This document shows positions 23,410 through 32,894 of a stretch of DNA of 64,000 nucleotides, one piece after another (position 1 is the first letter of the stretch; every line of letters begins with the position of its first letter). The DNA is from Streptomyces sp. LX-29 (GTDB lineage: Bacteria > Actinomycetota > Actinomycetes > Streptomycetales > Streptomycetaceae), in NCBI RefSeq assembly GCF_029541745.1, contig NZ_CP089746.1, positions 6,023,559 through 6,087,558 on the forward strand. Direction: 5' to 3'. Under the pieces are notes generated by a model. The model was given only the letters and a program-made list of their open reading frames with translations, had not been told where the DNA came from and made no database searches. The translations under genes were made by a program, and so were the position numbers.

Positions 23410-25381
23410 GGGCGGTGTGGGACGGCCCCGCCAGGGCGCCGCGGGCAAAGGCAGAGGCCCCGCACAGCGCTCCGGTGCGCGCCCCGCCGCCCGTCCCGAC
23501 GCGCGCGCCGGCTCCCGTCCCGCGGCGCGCCCCGCGCGGGGCGGCCGAGGGAACCCGCCGCTGCGTCTGGGCAGCCCGCGCCCCCGGCTGCGGCTGGTGA
23601 GCCTCGGCCTGACCCTGGTCATGCTGGCCTTCGTGGTGCGGCTGCTCCAGGTGCAGGCGGTGGACGCCAGCACGTACGCGGCCAAGGCCAACGTCAACCG
23701 CTACATCCCGGTGCGGCTCGCCGCCGAGCGCGGCTCCATCACCGACCGGACGGGCGTCGACCTGGCCACCACGGTGGACGCCTACGACATCACCGCCGCC
23801 CCCGATCTGCTCACCCGCGAGACCACCAAGACCGACGACGCCCCGCGGCGGGCGGCGTCGCTGCTGGCGCCGATCCTGGGCGAGAACCAGGCCGCCCTGG
23901 AGGAGAAGCTCACCGCCAATCCGAAGTCCAAGTACGTCGTCCTGGCGCGCCAGCAGACCCCCCAGGTCTGGAAGCAGATCAAGGACCTCAAGAGCGCCCT
24001 CGCCGACAAGGAGAGCGAGCGCAAGGGCGTGAACGTGCTGGCCGGAATCAACCGGGAGGCGCACAGCAAGCGGGTGTACCCCAACGGCGACCTGGCCGCC
24101 GGGATACTGGGCTTCGTCAACGCCCAGGGCAAGGGCTCCGCGGGCGTCGAGCAGCTGCTCGACGCCCAGCTCGCGGGCAAGGACGGCAAGCGGGTCTACG
24201 CCCAGTCCGGCGGTCGCCAGGTCCCCACCGGAGACCTCGAGGAACAGCCCGCGGTCCCCGGCGCCGACGTCGAGCTGACGCTCGACCGCGACATCCAGTG
24301 GGCCGCCCAGAGCGCCATCAGCAAGCAGGTCGCCGACTCCCGCGCGGACCGCGGTTACGTCGTGGTCCAGGACACCCGCACCGGACAGATCCTGGCCCTG
24401 GCCAACGCCCCCGGGTTCGACCCCAACGAGATCCGGAAGGCCGACGCCGAGGCCCTGGGCAACGCGGCGCTCACCGACGCGTACGAGCCCGGCAGCGTCA
24501 GCAAGGTGATGTCGATGGCCGCCGTCCTGGAGGAGCGCGCCGCCACCTGGAACACCCCCGTCGTGGTGCCCAACCGGCTGCCCCGCGCGGACCGCGCCTT
24601 CGCCGACGACATCGACCACGCCACCTGGCACCTCACGCTCAACGGCGTGCTCGCGAAGTCCAGCAACATCGGCACGATCCTCGCCACCGAGCAGCTGGGC
24701 AAGACCCGCGGCCAGGCCAACCAGGTGCTCTACTCCTACCTGCGCAAGTTCGGCGTCGGCCGGCCGACCGGGCTCGACTTCCCGGGGGAGACCCCGGGCA
24801 TCCTCGCCAAGCCCGGCGACTGGAGCGACTCCCAGCAGTACACGATCCCCTTCGGGCAGGGACTGTCGCTCAACGCCGTACAGGCGGCCTCCGTCTACTC
24901 CACCATCGCCAACGGCGGCGAGCGGGTGGCACCGAGCCTGGTGCGGGGCACCAGGGGCCCCGACGGCACCTTCAGGGCCGCTCCGGAGCCCGCCAGGAGC
25001 CGGGTGGTGAGCAAGGAGACCGCCGGGACGCTCGCCAAGATGCTGGAGTCCGTGGTCGACGACCGCGAGGGCACCGGCACCAAGGCCAAGATCCCCGGCT
25101 ACCGCGTCGCCGGCAAGACCGGCACCTCCAACCGGGTGGACCCCAAGACCGGCCGCTACCACGGCTACACCGCTTCCTTCGCCGGCTTCGCCCCCGCCGA
25201 CCAACCCCGGGTGACCGTCTACTGCGCGGTGCAGAACCCGACGAAGGGCAGCTACTTCGGCGGTCAGGTCTGTGGGCCGATCTTCAAACAGGTGATGGAG
25301 TTCGCTCTCAAGACGCTGCGGGTCGCGCCCTCCGGTAAGCCCCCGGCGCGGCTTCCGGTGAACTACACGCCCGGTGCCTGA
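23351..25381 (+). CDS. ftsI: Septal peptidoglycan transpeptidase FtsI (PBP3)
   Basis: This class B penicillin-binding protein crosslinks septal peptidoglycan with FtsW. The 676-residue protein has a 75-residue basic, Pro/Arg-rich cytoplasmic N terminus, a membrane helix near residues 80-100 (LVSLGLTLVMLAFVVRLLQV), the dimerisation domain starting ERGSITDRTGVDLA, and the transpeptidase motifs SxxK in PGSVSKVMS, SxN in AKSSNIGT and KTG in VAGKTGTSN. The ATG at 23351 follows the probable ftsL stop (23344) by six bases. Confidence 0.95.
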   Translation: MTAPRDPRRRVPRPARPRGEGGVGRPRQGAAGKGRGPAQRSGARPAARPDARAGSRPAARPARGGRGNPPLRLGSPRPRLRLVSLGLTLVMLAFVVRLLQVQAVDASTYAAKANVNRYIPVRLAAERGSITDRTGVDLATTVDAYDITAAPDLLTRETTKTDDAPRRAASLLAPILGENQAALEEKLTANPKSKYVVLARQQTPQVWKQIKDLKSALADKESERKGVNVLAGINREAHSKRVYPNGDLAAGILGFVNAQGKGSAGVEQLLDAQLAGKDGKRVYAQSGGRQVPTGDLEEQPAVPGADVELTLDRDIQWAAQSAISKQVADSRADRGYVVVQDTRTGQILALANAPGFDPNEIRKADAEALGNAALTDAYEPGSVSKVMSMAAVLEERAATWNTPVVVPNRLPRADRAFADDIDHATWHLTLNGVLAKSSNIGTILATEQLGKTRGQANQVLYSYLRKFGVGRPTGLDFPGETPGILAKPGDWSDSQQYTIPFGQGLSLNAVQAASVYSTIANGGERVAPSLVRGTRGPDGTFRAAPEPARSRVVSKETAGTLAKMLESVVDDREGTGTKAKIPGYRVAGKTGTSNRVDPKTGRYHGYTASFAGFAPADQPRVTVYCAVQNPTKGSYFGGQVCGPIFKQVMEFALKTLRVAPSGKPPARLPVNYTPGA

Positions 25382-25495
25382 GCGGATGCCGCCGTGACAA
25401 CGATCACGCCGGATCCCTGGAACCACGGGGTCCGGCGCGCTCCCGCGCGGACCTTGTTTCGCCCGGACCCCGGTCCGCCCGGTACGCTCACCGCC

Positions 25496-27196
25496 GTGCC
25501 CCACGCTGATCAGTCCCAAACCACCCAGAAGGACGCCTCCCCGGCCTACCCGGGAGCGCCGCGTCCCCGCCAGGTCCGTTCCACCTCACTGGCGGAGCTC
25601 GCCGATCAGCTGGGCGTCAGGTCCCCAGAACCCGCCGGCGGGCCGATCACCGGCATCACCCACGACTCCCGCGCGGTGCGCCCCGGCGACCTGTACGCGG
25701 CGCTGCCCGGCGCCCGCATGCACGGCGCCGACTTCGCCACCCAGGCCGCCGACCTCGGCGCCGCGGCGATCCTGACCGACCCGGCGGGTGCCGACCGCGC
25801 GGCCGCCACCGGGCTGCCCGTCCTGGTCGTCGGCGACCCGCGCGGCCGCATGGGCGCCCTCGCCGTCACGATCTACGGCGCGCCCGGCCACGAGCTGCTC
25901 CAGATCGGGATCACCGGCACCTCCGGCAAGACCACCACCGCGTACCTCATCGAGGGCGGCCTGCGCGCCGCCGAGCGGGCGCGCGGCGCGGACGCCGGGA
26001 TGACCGGGCTCATCGGCACCGTCGAGTCCCGCATCGGCGACGAGCGGCTGAAATCGGAGCGCACGACGCCCGAGGCCACCGATCTTCAGGCGCTGTTCGC
26101 GGTCATGCGCGAGCGCGGCGTCGGCTCGGTCGTCATGGAGGTCTCCAGCCACGCGCTGGTCCTCGGCCGGGTCGACGGCTGCGTCTTCGACGTCGCCGTC
26201 TTCAACAACCTCAGCCCGGAGCACATGGAGTTCCACTCCGGCATGGAGGACTACTTCCAGGCCAAGGCGCAGTTGTTCACCAAGGCCCGCAGCCAGGCCG
26301 GCGTGATCAACTACGACGACGAGTACGGCAAGCGTCTGGTCGGGATCTCCGAGGTCCCGGTCACCACCTTCTCCGCCGAGGGCCACCCGGACGCCGACTG
26401 GCGCGCCACCGACGTGGAGGTCGGCCCGCTCGGCTCCACCTTCACCGTCCTCGGCCCCGACGGCCGCTCTGTGCGCGCCGCCGCGCCGATCCCCGGGCCC
26501 TTCAACGTGGCCAACGCCCTCGCCGCGATCACCGCGCTGGTGGTCGCCGGGGTGGACCCGCAGACCGCCGCCGACGGCGTCGCCGCCGTGCCCGGCGTGC
26601 CCGGTCGCCTGGAGCGCGTCGACGCCGGCCAGCCGTACCTCGCCGTGGTGGACTACGCCCACAAGACCGACGCCGTCGAATCGGTCCTGCGCGCCCTGCG
26701 CAAGGTCACCAAGGGCCGGCTGCACGCCGTCCTGGGCTGCGGCGGCGACCGCGACCAGACCAAGCGCGCCCCCATGGGCGCCGCCCTCGCGCGGTACGCC
26801 GACACGGCCGTGCTGACCTCCGACAACCCCCGCTCCGAGGACCCGCTGGCGATCCTCGCCGCCATGCTCGCCGGCGCCGCCGAGGTGCCCGCCCACGAGC
26901 GCGGCGAGGTGCTGGTCGACGCCGACCGCGCGGCCGCCATCGCCGCCGCCGTGGCCCGTGCCCAGCCCGACGACACCGTCCTCGTAGCGGGCAAGGGGCA
27001 CGAGCAGGGCCAGGACATCGCCGGGGTGGTCCGGCCCTTCGACGACCGCCAGGTGCTGCGGGACGCGATCGAGCGCTCCCGCGCGGGCACGGGGTCCGCC
27101 GACGCCGGCGCCGCCCCCGCTGCCGCCGAGTCGGCCGGCCCGGCCGACACCGCAGAGCCCCCCACCCCTTCCTCGCACCGTCACGACCAGGGATGA
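25496..27196 (+). CDS. murE: UDP-MurNAc-tripeptide ligase MurE
   Basis: MurE adds the third stem-peptide residue, diaminopimelate, to UDP-MurNAc-L-Ala-D-Glu. Features are the ATP loop GITGTSGKTTTAYL, VMEVSSHAL, NNLSPEHMEFH, DYAHKTDAVE and SDNPRSEDP; the DNPR motif marks DAP and not Lys specificity. The C terminus has a 40-residue Ala/Pro tail. The GTG at 25496 has TACGCT seven bases upstream and so looks leaderless; an alternative GTG at 25394 would add 34 residues and has no clear ribosome site. Confidence 0.94.
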   Translation: MPHADQSQTTQKDASPAYPGAPRPRQVRSTSLAELADQLGVRSPEPAGGPITGITHDSRAVRPGDLYAALPGARMHGADFATQAADLGAAAILTDPAGADRAAATGLPVLVVGDPRGRMGALAVTIYGAPGHELLQIGITGTSGKTTTAYLIEGGLRAAERARGADAGMTGLIGTVESRIGDERLKSERTTPEATDLQALFAVMRERGVGSVVMEVSSHALVLGRVDGCVFDVAVFNNLSPEHMEFHSGMEDYFQAKAQLFTKARSQAGVINYDDEYGKRLVGISEVPVTTFSAEGHPDADWRATDVEVGPLGSTFTVLGPDGRSVRAAAPIPGPFNVANALAAITALVVAGVDPQTAADGVAAVPGVPGRLERVDAGQPYLAVVDYAHKTDAVESVLRALRKVTKGRLHAVLGCGGDRDQTKRAPMGAALARYADTAVLTSDNPRSEDPLAILAAMLAGAAEVPAHERGEVLVDADRAAAIAAAVARAQPDDTVLVAGKGHEQGQDIAGVVRPFDDRQVLRDAIERSRAGTGSADAGAAPAAAESAGPADTAEPPTPSSHRHDQG

Positions 27197-27258
27197 CAGA
27201 CCGACATGCGCGCACCAGCCGCCACCAGGCAGCTCCCGTGTACCGCCGGAGGTGACCA

Positions 27259-28704
27259 GTGATCGCACTGTCCCTCGCCGAGATCACCAGCCTCGTCGGC
27301 GGCCGGCCGTACGACATACCGGACCCGGAGGCGCAGGTCACCGGGCCGGTCGTCATCGACTCCCGCGAGGTGCGGCCGGGCAGCCTGTTCGCCGCCCTGC
27401 CCGGCGACCGCGTCGACGGCCATGACTTCGCCCGCCGCGCCGTCGAGGCGGGCGCGACGGCCGTGCTGGCCTCCCGCCCCGTCGGCGACGCGGAGCACCC
27501 CGTCCCGGTGATCGTCGTCGACGACGTCGTCGCGGCGCTGGGCGCGCTCGCGCGCGGCATCGTGGACCGCCTGGGCACCACCGTCGTCGCGCTCACCGGC
27601 TCGGCGGGCAAGACCAGCACCAAGGACCTCATCGCCCAGCTGCTGGAGCGTCTCGGCCCGACCGTGTGGCCGCCCGGCTCCTTCAACAACGAGATCGGCC
27701 TGCCGCTGACCGCGCTGCGCGCCGACGCCGGCACCCGGCACCTCGTGCTGGAGATGGGCGCCCGAGGCATCGGCCACATCGACTACCTCACGCGGCTCAC
27801 CCCGCCGCGGATCGGCGTGGTGCTCAACGTGGGCACCGCGCACCTCGGGGAGTTCGGCGGCCGCGAGCAGATCGCCGCGGCCAAGGGCGAGCTGGTCGAG
27901 TCGCTGCCCGCCGCGGATGAGGGCGGGGTGGCCGTGCTCAACGCCGACGACCCGCTGGTCCGCGCCATGGCGTCCCGTACGAAGGCCCGTACCGTGCTCT
28001 TCGGTGAGGCCGAGGACGCCGCCGTGCGTGCCGAGAATGTCCGGCTCACGGCGGAAGGCCGGCCTGCCTTCACGCTTCACACCCCCACCGGGTGCAGCGA
28101 CGTGACCTTGCGCCTGTACGGTGAGCACCACGTGTCGAACGCGCTCGCCGCGGCCGCCGTCGCCCATGAGTTGGGCATGCCCGTCGACGAGATCGCCAAG
28201 GCGCTCTCCGAGGCGGGGCAGCTCTCCCGCTGGCGTATGGAGGTCACCGAGCGCGCGGACGGCGTGACGGTCGTCAACGACGCCTACAACGCGAACCCCG
28301 ACTCCATGCGAGCCGCGCTGCGCGCGCTGGTCGCCATGGGCAAGGCCGGCGAGGCCCGGGGGGGTCGTACGTGGGCGGTGCTGGGCCAGATGGCCGAGCT
28401 GGGCGAGGAGTCACTCGCCGAGCACGACGCGGTCGGGCGGCTGGCCGTCCGGCTCAACGTCAGCAAGCTCGTGGCGGTCGGCGGCCAGGAGGCCGCCTGG
28501 CTCGACATGGGCGCCAAGAACGAGGGTTCGTGGGGTGAGGAGTCGGTGCACGTGTCCGACGTGCGTGCGGCGGTCGACCTGTTGCGCAGTGAGCTGCGAC
28601 CGGGGGACGTCGTGCTGGTGAAGGCATCCAGAGCGGTGGGTCTGGAGCGCGTCGCGCAGGCGCTGCTCGAAACTGAGGGCGAGGTCGCCGGCCGATGGGC
28701 ATGA
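27259..28704 (+). CDS. murF: UDP-MurNAc-tripeptide D-Ala-D-Ala ligase MurF
   Basis: MurF adds D-Ala-D-Ala to complete the UDP-MurNAc-pentapeptide. The 481-residue protein shows IDSREVRPGSLFAALPG, the P-loop ALTGSAGKTSTKDL, VLEMGARGIGHI, VLNVGTAHLGEFG and NDAYNANPDSM. The GTG start follows GGAGGTGA. Its stop overlaps the mraY ATG (ATGA), so the two are coupled. Confidence 0.95.
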   Translation: MIALSLAEITSLVGGRPYDIPDPEAQVTGPVVIDSREVRPGSLFAALPGDRVDGHDFARRAVEAGATAVLASRPVGDAEHPVPVIVVDDVVAALGALARGIVDRLGTTVVALTGSAGKTSTKDLIAQLLERLGPTVWPPGSFNNEIGLPLTALRADAGTRHLVLEMGARGIGHIDYLTRLTPPRIGVVLNVGTAHLGEFGGREQIAAAKGELVESLPAADEGGVAVLNADDPLVRAMASRTKARTVLFGEAEDAAVRAENVRLTAEGRPAFTLHTPTGCSDVTLRLYGEHHVSNALAAAAVAHELGMPVDEIAKALSEAGQLSRWRMEVTERADGVTVVNDAYNANPDSMRAALRALVAMGKAGEARGGRTWAVLGQMAELGEESLAEHDAVGRLAVRLNVSKLVAVGGQEAAWLDMGAKNEGSWGEESVHVSDVRAAVDLLRSELRPGDVVLVKASRAVGLERVAQALLETEGEVAGRWA

Positions 28705-29765
28705 GGCAGATCCTCTTCTCCGGAGCCATCGGGCTCTTCCTGACCCTGATCGGCACGCCGCTGCTGATCAAGCTGCTGGCGCGCAAGGGGTACGGGCAGT
28801 TCATCCGCGACGACGGCCCGCGCACCCATGGCAGCAAGAAGGGGACGCCCACCATGGGTGGCATCGCCTTCATCCTGGCCACGATCATCGCCTACGCCCT
28901 GACGAAGGTGATCACCTCCAGCGAGCCCACCTTCTCCGGCGTGCTGGTGCTGTTCCTGTTCGCGGGCATGGGCCTGGTCGGCTTCCTGGACGACTACATC
29001 AAGATCGTCAAGCAGCGCAGCCTGGGCCTGCGGGCCAAGGCGAAGATGGCCGGACAGCTGATCGTCGGTATCGCCTTCGCGATCCTGTCGCTCAACTTCG
29101 CGGACAGCCGCAACCAGACTCCGGCCTCCGACCGGCTCTCCTTCACCCAGGACTTCGGCTGGCAGATCGGCCCGGTGATCTTCGCGATCTGGGCGCTGTT
29201 CATGATCCTGGCGATGTCCAACGGCGTGAACCTCACCGACGGCCTCGACGGCCTGGCCACCGGCGCCTCGGTGATGGTCTTCGGCGCGTACACCTTCATC
29301 GGCGTCTGGCAGTACCAGGAGTCCTGCGCCAACCAGATCACCGCCGGCCCCGGCTGTTACGAGGTGCGCGACCCGCTCGACCTGGCCGTGGTCGCCTCGG
29401 CCCTGATGGGTGCCTGCTTCGGCTTCCTGTGGTGGAACACCTCGCCCGCCAAGATCTTCATGGGCGACACCGGTTCGCTCGCGCTCGGCGGCGCGCTCGC
29501 GGGTCTGGCGATCTGCTCCCGCACCGAGCTGCTGCTGGCGATCCTGGGCGGTCTGTTCGTCCTGATCACCATGTCCGTGGTCATCCAGGTCGGCTCCTTC
29601 CGGCTCACCGGCCGACGGGTCTTCCGGATGGCGCCACTCCAGCACCACTTCGAGTTGAAGGGGTGGAGTGAGGTCCTGGTCGTGGTCAGATTCTGGATCA
29701 TTCAGGGCATGTGCGTCATCGTGGGACTGGGCATCTTCTACGCGGGCTGGCGGGCCAACAAGTGA
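28701..29765 (+). CDS. mraY: Phospho-MurNAc-pentapeptide transferase MraY
   Basis: MraY transfers phospho-MurNAc-pentapeptide to undecaprenyl phosphate, making lipid I at the inner face of the membrane. It has about ten membrane helices and the signature sequences TPTMGGIAF, FLDDYIKIVK (Mg2+-binding Asp pair), NLTDGLDGLA and FMGDTGSLALGG, plus LQHHFELKGW near the end. The ATG at 28701 overlaps the murF stop; an ATG two codons earlier (28695) is also possible. Its own stop overlaps the murD start. Confidence 0.96.
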   Translation: MRQILFSGAIGLFLTLIGTPLLIKLLARKGYGQFIRDDGPRTHGSKKGTPTMGGIAFILATIIAYALTKVITSSEPTFSGVLVLFLFAGMGLVGFLDDYIKIVKQRSLGLRAKAKMAGQLIVGIAFAILSLNFADSRNQTPASDRLSFTQDFGWQIGPVIFAIWALFMILAMSNGVNLTDGLDGLATGASVMVFGAYTFIGVWQYQESCANQITAGPGCYEVRDPLDLAVVASALMGACFGFLWWNTSPAKIFMGDTGSLALGGALAGLAICSRTELLLAILGGLFVLITMSVVIQVGSFRLTGRRVFRMAPLQHHFELKGWSEVLVVVRFWIIQGMCVIVGLGIFYAGWRANK

Positions 29766-31240
29766 CGCTGGACTTCACGGGCAAGCACGTCACGGTCGCC
29801 GGGCTCGGAGTCTCCGGGATCCCGGCGGCCCGGGTGCTGCACGACCTCGGCGCCGACGTGACGGTCGTCAACGACGGCGACGACGAGCGGGCGCGCGCCC
29901 AGGCCGCCGAGCTGACGGCCTGGGCCGCGGAGCGACGCTCCGGCGCGGACGGCGCTGGCGGCTCGGACCGGGCGGGCCTCACCGTCCGGCTCGGCGACGG
30001 CGACACCCTGCCCGAGGGCACCGACCTGGTCGTCACCACCCCGGGATGGCGGCCGGACAAGCCGCTGTTCCAGGCCGCCGCCGCGGCGGGCGTGGAGATC
30101 TGGGGCGACGTGGAGCTGGCCTGGCGGCTGCGGGGGGCCGACGCCGCCCCGTGGCTGGCGGTCACCGGCACCAACGGCAAGACCACCACCGTGCAGATGC
30201 TGGCCTCCATCCTGGAGGCCGCCGGGCTGCGCACCGCCGCGGTCGGCAACATCGGCGTCTCGCTGCTGGACGTGGTGCTCGGGGACACCCCGTACGACGT
30301 GCTGGCCGTGGAGCTGTCCAGCTACCAGCTGCACTGGGCGCCGTCGCTGCGCGCCCACTCCGCCGCCGTCCTCAACCTCGCCCCCGACCACCTCGACTGG
30401 CACGGCTCCATGGCGGCCTACGCCGCCGACAAGGGCCGGATCTACGAGGGCAACACGGTGGCGTGCGTCTACAACGTGGCCGACCCGGCCACCGAGGACC
30501 TGGTGCGCGAGGCCGACGTGGAGGAGGGCTGCCGGGCGATCGGCTTCACCCTCGGCCCGCCCGGCCTCTCCCAGCTGGGCGTCGTCGACGGCATCCTGGT
30601 CGACCGGGCCTTCGTCCCCAACCGCCAGAAGCAGGCGCAGGAGCTCGCCGAGGTCTCCGACGTGCAGCCGTCCGCGCCGCACAACATCGCCAACGCGCTG
30701 GCGGCGGCCGCCCTGGCGCGCGCCTTCGGCGTGCCCCCGACGGCCGTACGGGACGGGCTGCGGGCCTTCCGGCCCGACGCGCACCGCATCGCGCACGTCG
30801 CCGACGTGGACGGCGTCGCCTACGTCGACGACTCCAAGGCCACCAACACCCACGCCGCCCAGGCGTCGTTGGCCGCCTACGAGTCCATCGTGTGGATCGC
30901 CGGCGGCCTCGCCAAGGGCGCCACCTTCGACGAGCTCGTCACCGCCTCCGCGGGCCGGCTGCGCGGCGCCGTCCTCATGGGCGCCGACCGCGAGCTGATC
31001 CGCGAAGCGCTCGCGCGACACGCGCCGGATGTCCCGGTCGTGGACCTCGACCGGACCGACACTGGGGCGATGGCGGCGGCCGTCCGGGAGGCGGCTCGGC
31101 TCGCCGAGCGGGGCGACACGGTCCTCCTGGCCCCCGCCTGCGCCTCGATGGACATGTTCGTCAACTACAACGCGCGGGGCGACGCCTTCGCCGCGGCCGT
31201 TCGCGACCTGGCCCCCGGCCCGGCCACGGGCGGTAACTGA
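29762..31240 (+). CDS. murD: UDP-MurNAc-L-Ala D-Glu ligase MurD
   Basis: MurD adds D-glutamate to UDP-MurNAc-L-Ala. The 492-residue protein has VAGLGVSGIPAAR at the N terminus, the P-loop VTGTNGKTTTVQML, VELSSYQLHWAP, NLAPDHLDWHG, and DSKATNTHAA, the standard Mur-ligase motif set. The GTG start overlaps the mraY stop as GTGA. The late segment LLAPACASMDMF is the MurD C-terminal signature. Confidence 0.95.
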   Translation: MTLDFTGKHVTVAGLGVSGIPAARVLHDLGADVTVVNDGDDERARAQAAELTAWAAERRSGADGAGGSDRAGLTVRLGDGDTLPEGTDLVVTTPGWRPDKPLFQAAAAAGVEIWGDVELAWRLRGADAAPWLAVTGTNGKTTTVQMLASILEAAGLRTAAVGNIGVSLLDVVLGDTPYDVLAVELSSYQLHWAPSLRAHSAAVLNLAPDHLDWHGSMAAYAADKGRIYEGNTVACVYNVADPATEDLVREADVEEGCRAIGFTLGPPGLSQLGVVDGILVDRAFVPNRQKQAQELAEVSDVQPSAPHNIANALAAAALARAFGVPPTAVRDGLRAFRPDAHRIAHVADVDGVAYVDDSKATNTHAAQASLAAYESIVWIAGGLAKGATFDELVTASAGRLRGAVLMGADRELIREALARHAPDVPVVDLDRTDTGAMAAAVREAARLAERGDTVLLAPACASMDMFVNYNARGDAFAAAVRDLAPGPATGGN

Positions 31241-31295
31241 CCCGCCGGCCCCGCGCGAGGACCGCTCGCGCGGGGATGCTGGAGGGATAGCCGAC

Positions 31296-32888
31296 ATGAG
31301 CCCTGAAGAGCCCGCGGCCGGCCCGGCCCGCGCTCCGCGCGGTGCGGGGGATCCCCCCGCACGGGAGCCGGGGCCCGGCGCCGCCGCGCGGGCGGCCCGT
31401 CGGGTGGGGGCCGACGTCCGGGGCGCCATGACACGACACCGCGCGGCCCTCCGCGGCTGGCCGGCCCCTCCGCTGCCCCAGCCCGCGCTGGCCGGCGGGG
31501 CCCCGGTCACCGGGGGGCCGGCGCGGCGCGAGAGCGCGGCGGTCGGAATCACGGCTCTACGGGAGCGACAGCGCTCACGCCCCGCGCGGGGCGGCGGCCC
31601 GCGCCGCGCCGGCGGGTCCAGCCGGATGCCCCGCCCCTCGCGCGGCAGCGTGCTCGGCGGGGCGCGGCGGCTGCACACCCGCGCCAGGCGCGCCTGGGAC
31701 CGGCCGCTGACCGCGTACTACGTCATCCTCGGCGGCAGCCTGTTGATCATCGTGCTGGGCCTGGTGATGGTCTACTCGGCCTCGCAGATCAAGGCGCTGC
31801 AGTCCGGCCTGGCCCCGTCCTACTTCTTCCGCAAGCAGCTCTTCGCGGCCGCCCTGGGCGGGGCGCTGATGCTGCTGGCGGCTCGCACGTCGGTGAAGCT
31901 GCACCGCGCGTTGGCCTATCCGCTGCTCGCGGGTTCGGTCTTCCTCATGTGCCTGGTCCAGGTGCCGGGGATAGGCGTGGCGGTCAACGGCAACCAGAAC
32001 TGGATCTCCTTCGGCGGCCCCTTCCTGCTCCAGCCGAGCGAGTTCGGAAAGCTGGCGCTGGTCCTGTGGGGCGCCGATCTGCTCGCCCGCAAACATGACA
32101 AACGCCTGCTCGCCCAGTGGAAGCACCTCCTGGTCCCGCTGGTGCCGGCCACCTTCATCCTGCTGGGGCTGATCATGCTCGGCGGCGACATGGGCACCGC
32201 GATCATCCTCACGGCGATCCTCTTCGGACTGCTCTGGCTGGCCGGCGCGCCCACCCGGCTCTTCGTGGGCGTGCTCGCCGTCGCCGGGCTGATCGGCACC
32301 CTGCTGGTGCGCACCAGCCCCAACCGGATGGCGCGGCTCGCCTGCCTCGGCGCCACCGAGCCCGGCCCGGGCGACCAGTGCTGGCAGGCCGTGCACGGCA
32401 TCTACGCGCTCGCCAACGGCGGCTGGTTCGGCTCCGGCCTCGGCGCGAGCATGGAGAAATGGGGTGAACTCCCCGAACCGCACACCGACTTCATCTTCGC
32501 GATTACCGGGGAGGAACTCGGCCTGGCGGGGACGCTGTCGGTGCTCGCCCTCTTCGCGGCTCTAGGCTATGCGGGTATCCGCGTGGCCGGACGCACGGAG
32601 GACCCCTTCGTGAGGTATGCCGCGGGAGGAGTGACCACCTGGATCACGGCCCAGGCCGTGGTCAACATCGGCGCGGTGCTGGGCCTGCTGCCGATCGCCG
32701 GGGTCCCGCTCCCGCTGTTCTCCTACGGAGGGTCCGCCCTGCTGCCGACCATGTTCGCCATCGGCCTGCTGATCGCCTTCGCGCGAGCGGAACCCGGTGC
32801 GCGAGCGGCCCTGGCCATGCGGAAACCTGGGGCCAGATGGAAGACGATGAGACGGCGCGTCAAGAAGCGGTCGTCCGGAGAGCGGTGA
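31296..32888 (+). CDS. ftsW: Septal peptidoglycan polymerase FtsW with a long N-terminal extension
   Basis: FtsW is the SEDS glycosyltransferase that polymerises lipid II at the septum with FtsI. The membrane core begins near residue 140 (TAYYVILGGSLLIIVLGLVMVYSAS) and contains GNQNWISFGGPFLLQPSEFGKLAL-type motifs (NWISFGG and LQPSEFGKLAL), PEPHTDFIFAITGEELG and PLPLFSYGGSALL. The first 140 residues are Ala/Pro/Gly/Arg-rich and probably cytoplasmic and disordered; bacterial FtsW usually has a much shorter N terminus. The ATG at 31296 is supported by GGAGGG upstream. murG follows six bases after the stop. Confidence 0.94.
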   Translation: MSPEEPAAGPARAPRGAGDPPAREPGPGAAARAARRVGADVRGAMTRHRAALRGWPAPPLPQPALAGGAPVTGGPARRESAAVGITALRERQRSRPARGGGPRRAGGSSRMPRPSRGSVLGGARRLHTRARRAWDRPLTAYYVILGGSLLIIVLGLVMVYSASQIKALQSGLAPSYFFRKQLFAAALGGALMLLAARTSVKLHRALAYPLLAGSVFLMCLVQVPGIGVAVNGNQNWISFGGPFLLQPSEFGKLALVLWGADLLARKHDKRLLAQWKHLLVPLVPATFILLGLIMLGGDMGTAIILTAILFGLLWLAGAPTRLFVGVLAVAGLIGTLLVRTSPNRMARLACLGATEPGPGDQCWQAVHGIYALANGGWFGSGLGASMEKWGELPEPHTDFIFAITGEELGLAGTLSVLALFAALGYAGIRVAGRTEDPFVRYAAGGVTTWITAQAVVNIGAVLGLLPIAGVPLPLFSYGGSALLPTMFAIGLLIAFARAEPGARAALAMRKPGARWKTMRRRVKKRSSGER

Positions 32889-32894
32889 ATTTCG

